The translations under genes were made by a program, and so were the position numbers. The notes below the pieces were generated by a model, which was given only the letters and a program-made list of their open reading frames with translations, was not told the origin of the DNA and ran no database searches. 64,000 nucleotides of DNA from Cristatella mucedo (lineage: Eukaryota > Bryozoa > Phylactolaemata > Cristatellidae): positions 674,501-738,500 of the forward strand of contig WPIO01000007.1 of assembly GCA_009760855.2 (NCBI GenBank). The letters are read 5' to 3'. This document shows, one piece after another, positions 63,291-64,000 of the stretch (position 1 is its first letter; each line of letters begins with the position of its first letter).

Positions 63291-63295
63291 AACAC

Positions 63296-63395
63296 AAGCA
63301 AACTTTAAAAATAATGCATTTGTATAGTACCCTCAGAGAACTAAATCTCTTTCTAAGCGCTTTACATTTGCTGCAGTAGATAGATGATCATTCTT
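63296..63395 (-). mobile_element. LINE family A tail only
   Basis: AATGCATTTGTATAGTACCC, TCAGAGAACTAAATCTC, TTTCTAAGCGCTTTACATTT; directly 5' (in minus sense) of the RT fragment, so it is a separate insertion. Confidence 0.75.
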
Positions 63396-63952
63396 TGCAA
63401 CTGCTTCCATGCTCCATCCCTACCCAGCTGCCGTAGTGATTTTGCTGTGCTTCTGGCTGTTCTCCATTGGATAAGATGGGTGCTGTTGACTACTGTATAG
63501 AACTAAGAAGCTGCTTTGGCGATAAGGAAGCCAGATAAGCCAATCCAGCATCGAAGCCATGCAGTCCCCTCATGGCTTTATCAACACAAGCAGAAGTGTA
63601 TGAACGTGCCTGTATGCATAGCTAGCTGCAGTCTGGTAGGGTGGGCTGTAACCTGAAAGAGTGCTGCTCCATTATGTATGAGTACTCTGCACCGTGCTGT
63701 TGACAAGAATGGGATCTTTGCTATTTACTATCTTATTGGAGCTGCTGTTGTTCACCCAGTTCGTCCTTGCTTTCTGGCCGCGCGAGTTACCCTTTCTACT
63801 TTGTCTTGAGCACGCCAAGTGACCGCAAGGCTACTATAGCGTTTAGAATTAATCGTCTGCTTAGCATTTGCTTCTTAGCTTCTGTTGTCTAGCCATCGTC
63901 ACTCGGTGAGCTTTAATAGACTCCTTCGGTACCATTCTGCTCTGCTTTGCTG

Positions 63953-64000
63953 CAAGCAAATGCAAAGCACCCAGAAAGAGATTGAGTTCTCTGAGGGCGC
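63953..64000 (+). mobile_element. LINE family A 3' end, cut by the window edge
   Basis: TGCAAGCAAATGCAAAGCAC, CCAGAAAGAGATTGAGTTC, TCTGAGGGCGC at the last base. The (ATT)n end would lie outside. Confidence 0.75.

Overview
This window is nuclear DNA from an animal, probably an invertebrate; I cannot name the species. The evidence is spliced exons with consensus GT/AG sites, an L1-family (L1CAM/neuroglian-type) neural cell adhesion gene, CR1/L2-like non-LTR retrotransposons, tRNA-derived SINEs, a PIF/Harbinger transposase remnant and long microsatellites. There are no operons, rRNA genes or CRISPR arrays. Most of the sequence is intron or intergenic DNA filled with decayed repeats.

Layout. (1) About 0.26-4.5 kb holds LINE and SINE fragments, then two adjacent near-perfect palindromes. 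(2) 4752-9842 (+) holds the last five coding exons of an L1-family gene: the final FN3 domain (two exons), the transmembrane exon, a juxtamembrane exon and a long last exon with an ankyrin-binding motif, FIQAY in place of FIGQY. A 3' LINE copy (5.35-6.96 kb, minus) lies in its largest intron. (3) 10-34.8 kb is repeat-rich, with a CpG-rich patch at 13.4-14.2 kb, minus-strand LINE mosaics at 14.3-15.8 and 18.3-20.9 kb, a 317-bp (CT)n tract at 23.6 kb and a plus-strand LINE at 25.5-27.0 kb. (4) 34.85-35.44 kb has degenerate ~75-85 bp tandem repeats ending at a first coding exon (35326-35441) that encodes a signal peptide and ends in a strong donor. (5) 35.5-54.9 kb is again repeat-rich and includes a second LINE family (43.1-44.8 kb) and an inactivated PIF/Harbinger transposase (47.07-48.69 kb) with a SINE in one of its introns. 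(6) 55.5-62.5 kb is GC/CpG-rich and nearly repeat-free. It contains a compact promoter (CCAAT, E-box, TATA), a candidate short first exon (55693-55821), and a GC-rich Pro/Ala/Ser-rich coding region ending at 58284 with a poly(A) signal at 58808. (7) 62.5-64 kb returns to SINE/LINE sequence.

The clearest system-level pattern is two retrotransposon partnerships. SINE family A shares its ~45-nt 3' tail, including a GCGCC/GGCGC hairpin, with LINE family A. SINE family B shares a weaker 3' tail (ending CGCTATACAAA) with LINE family B. Several long microsatellites begin at or within SINE 3' ends. All names are by similarity recalled from family knowledge; no database search was possible.
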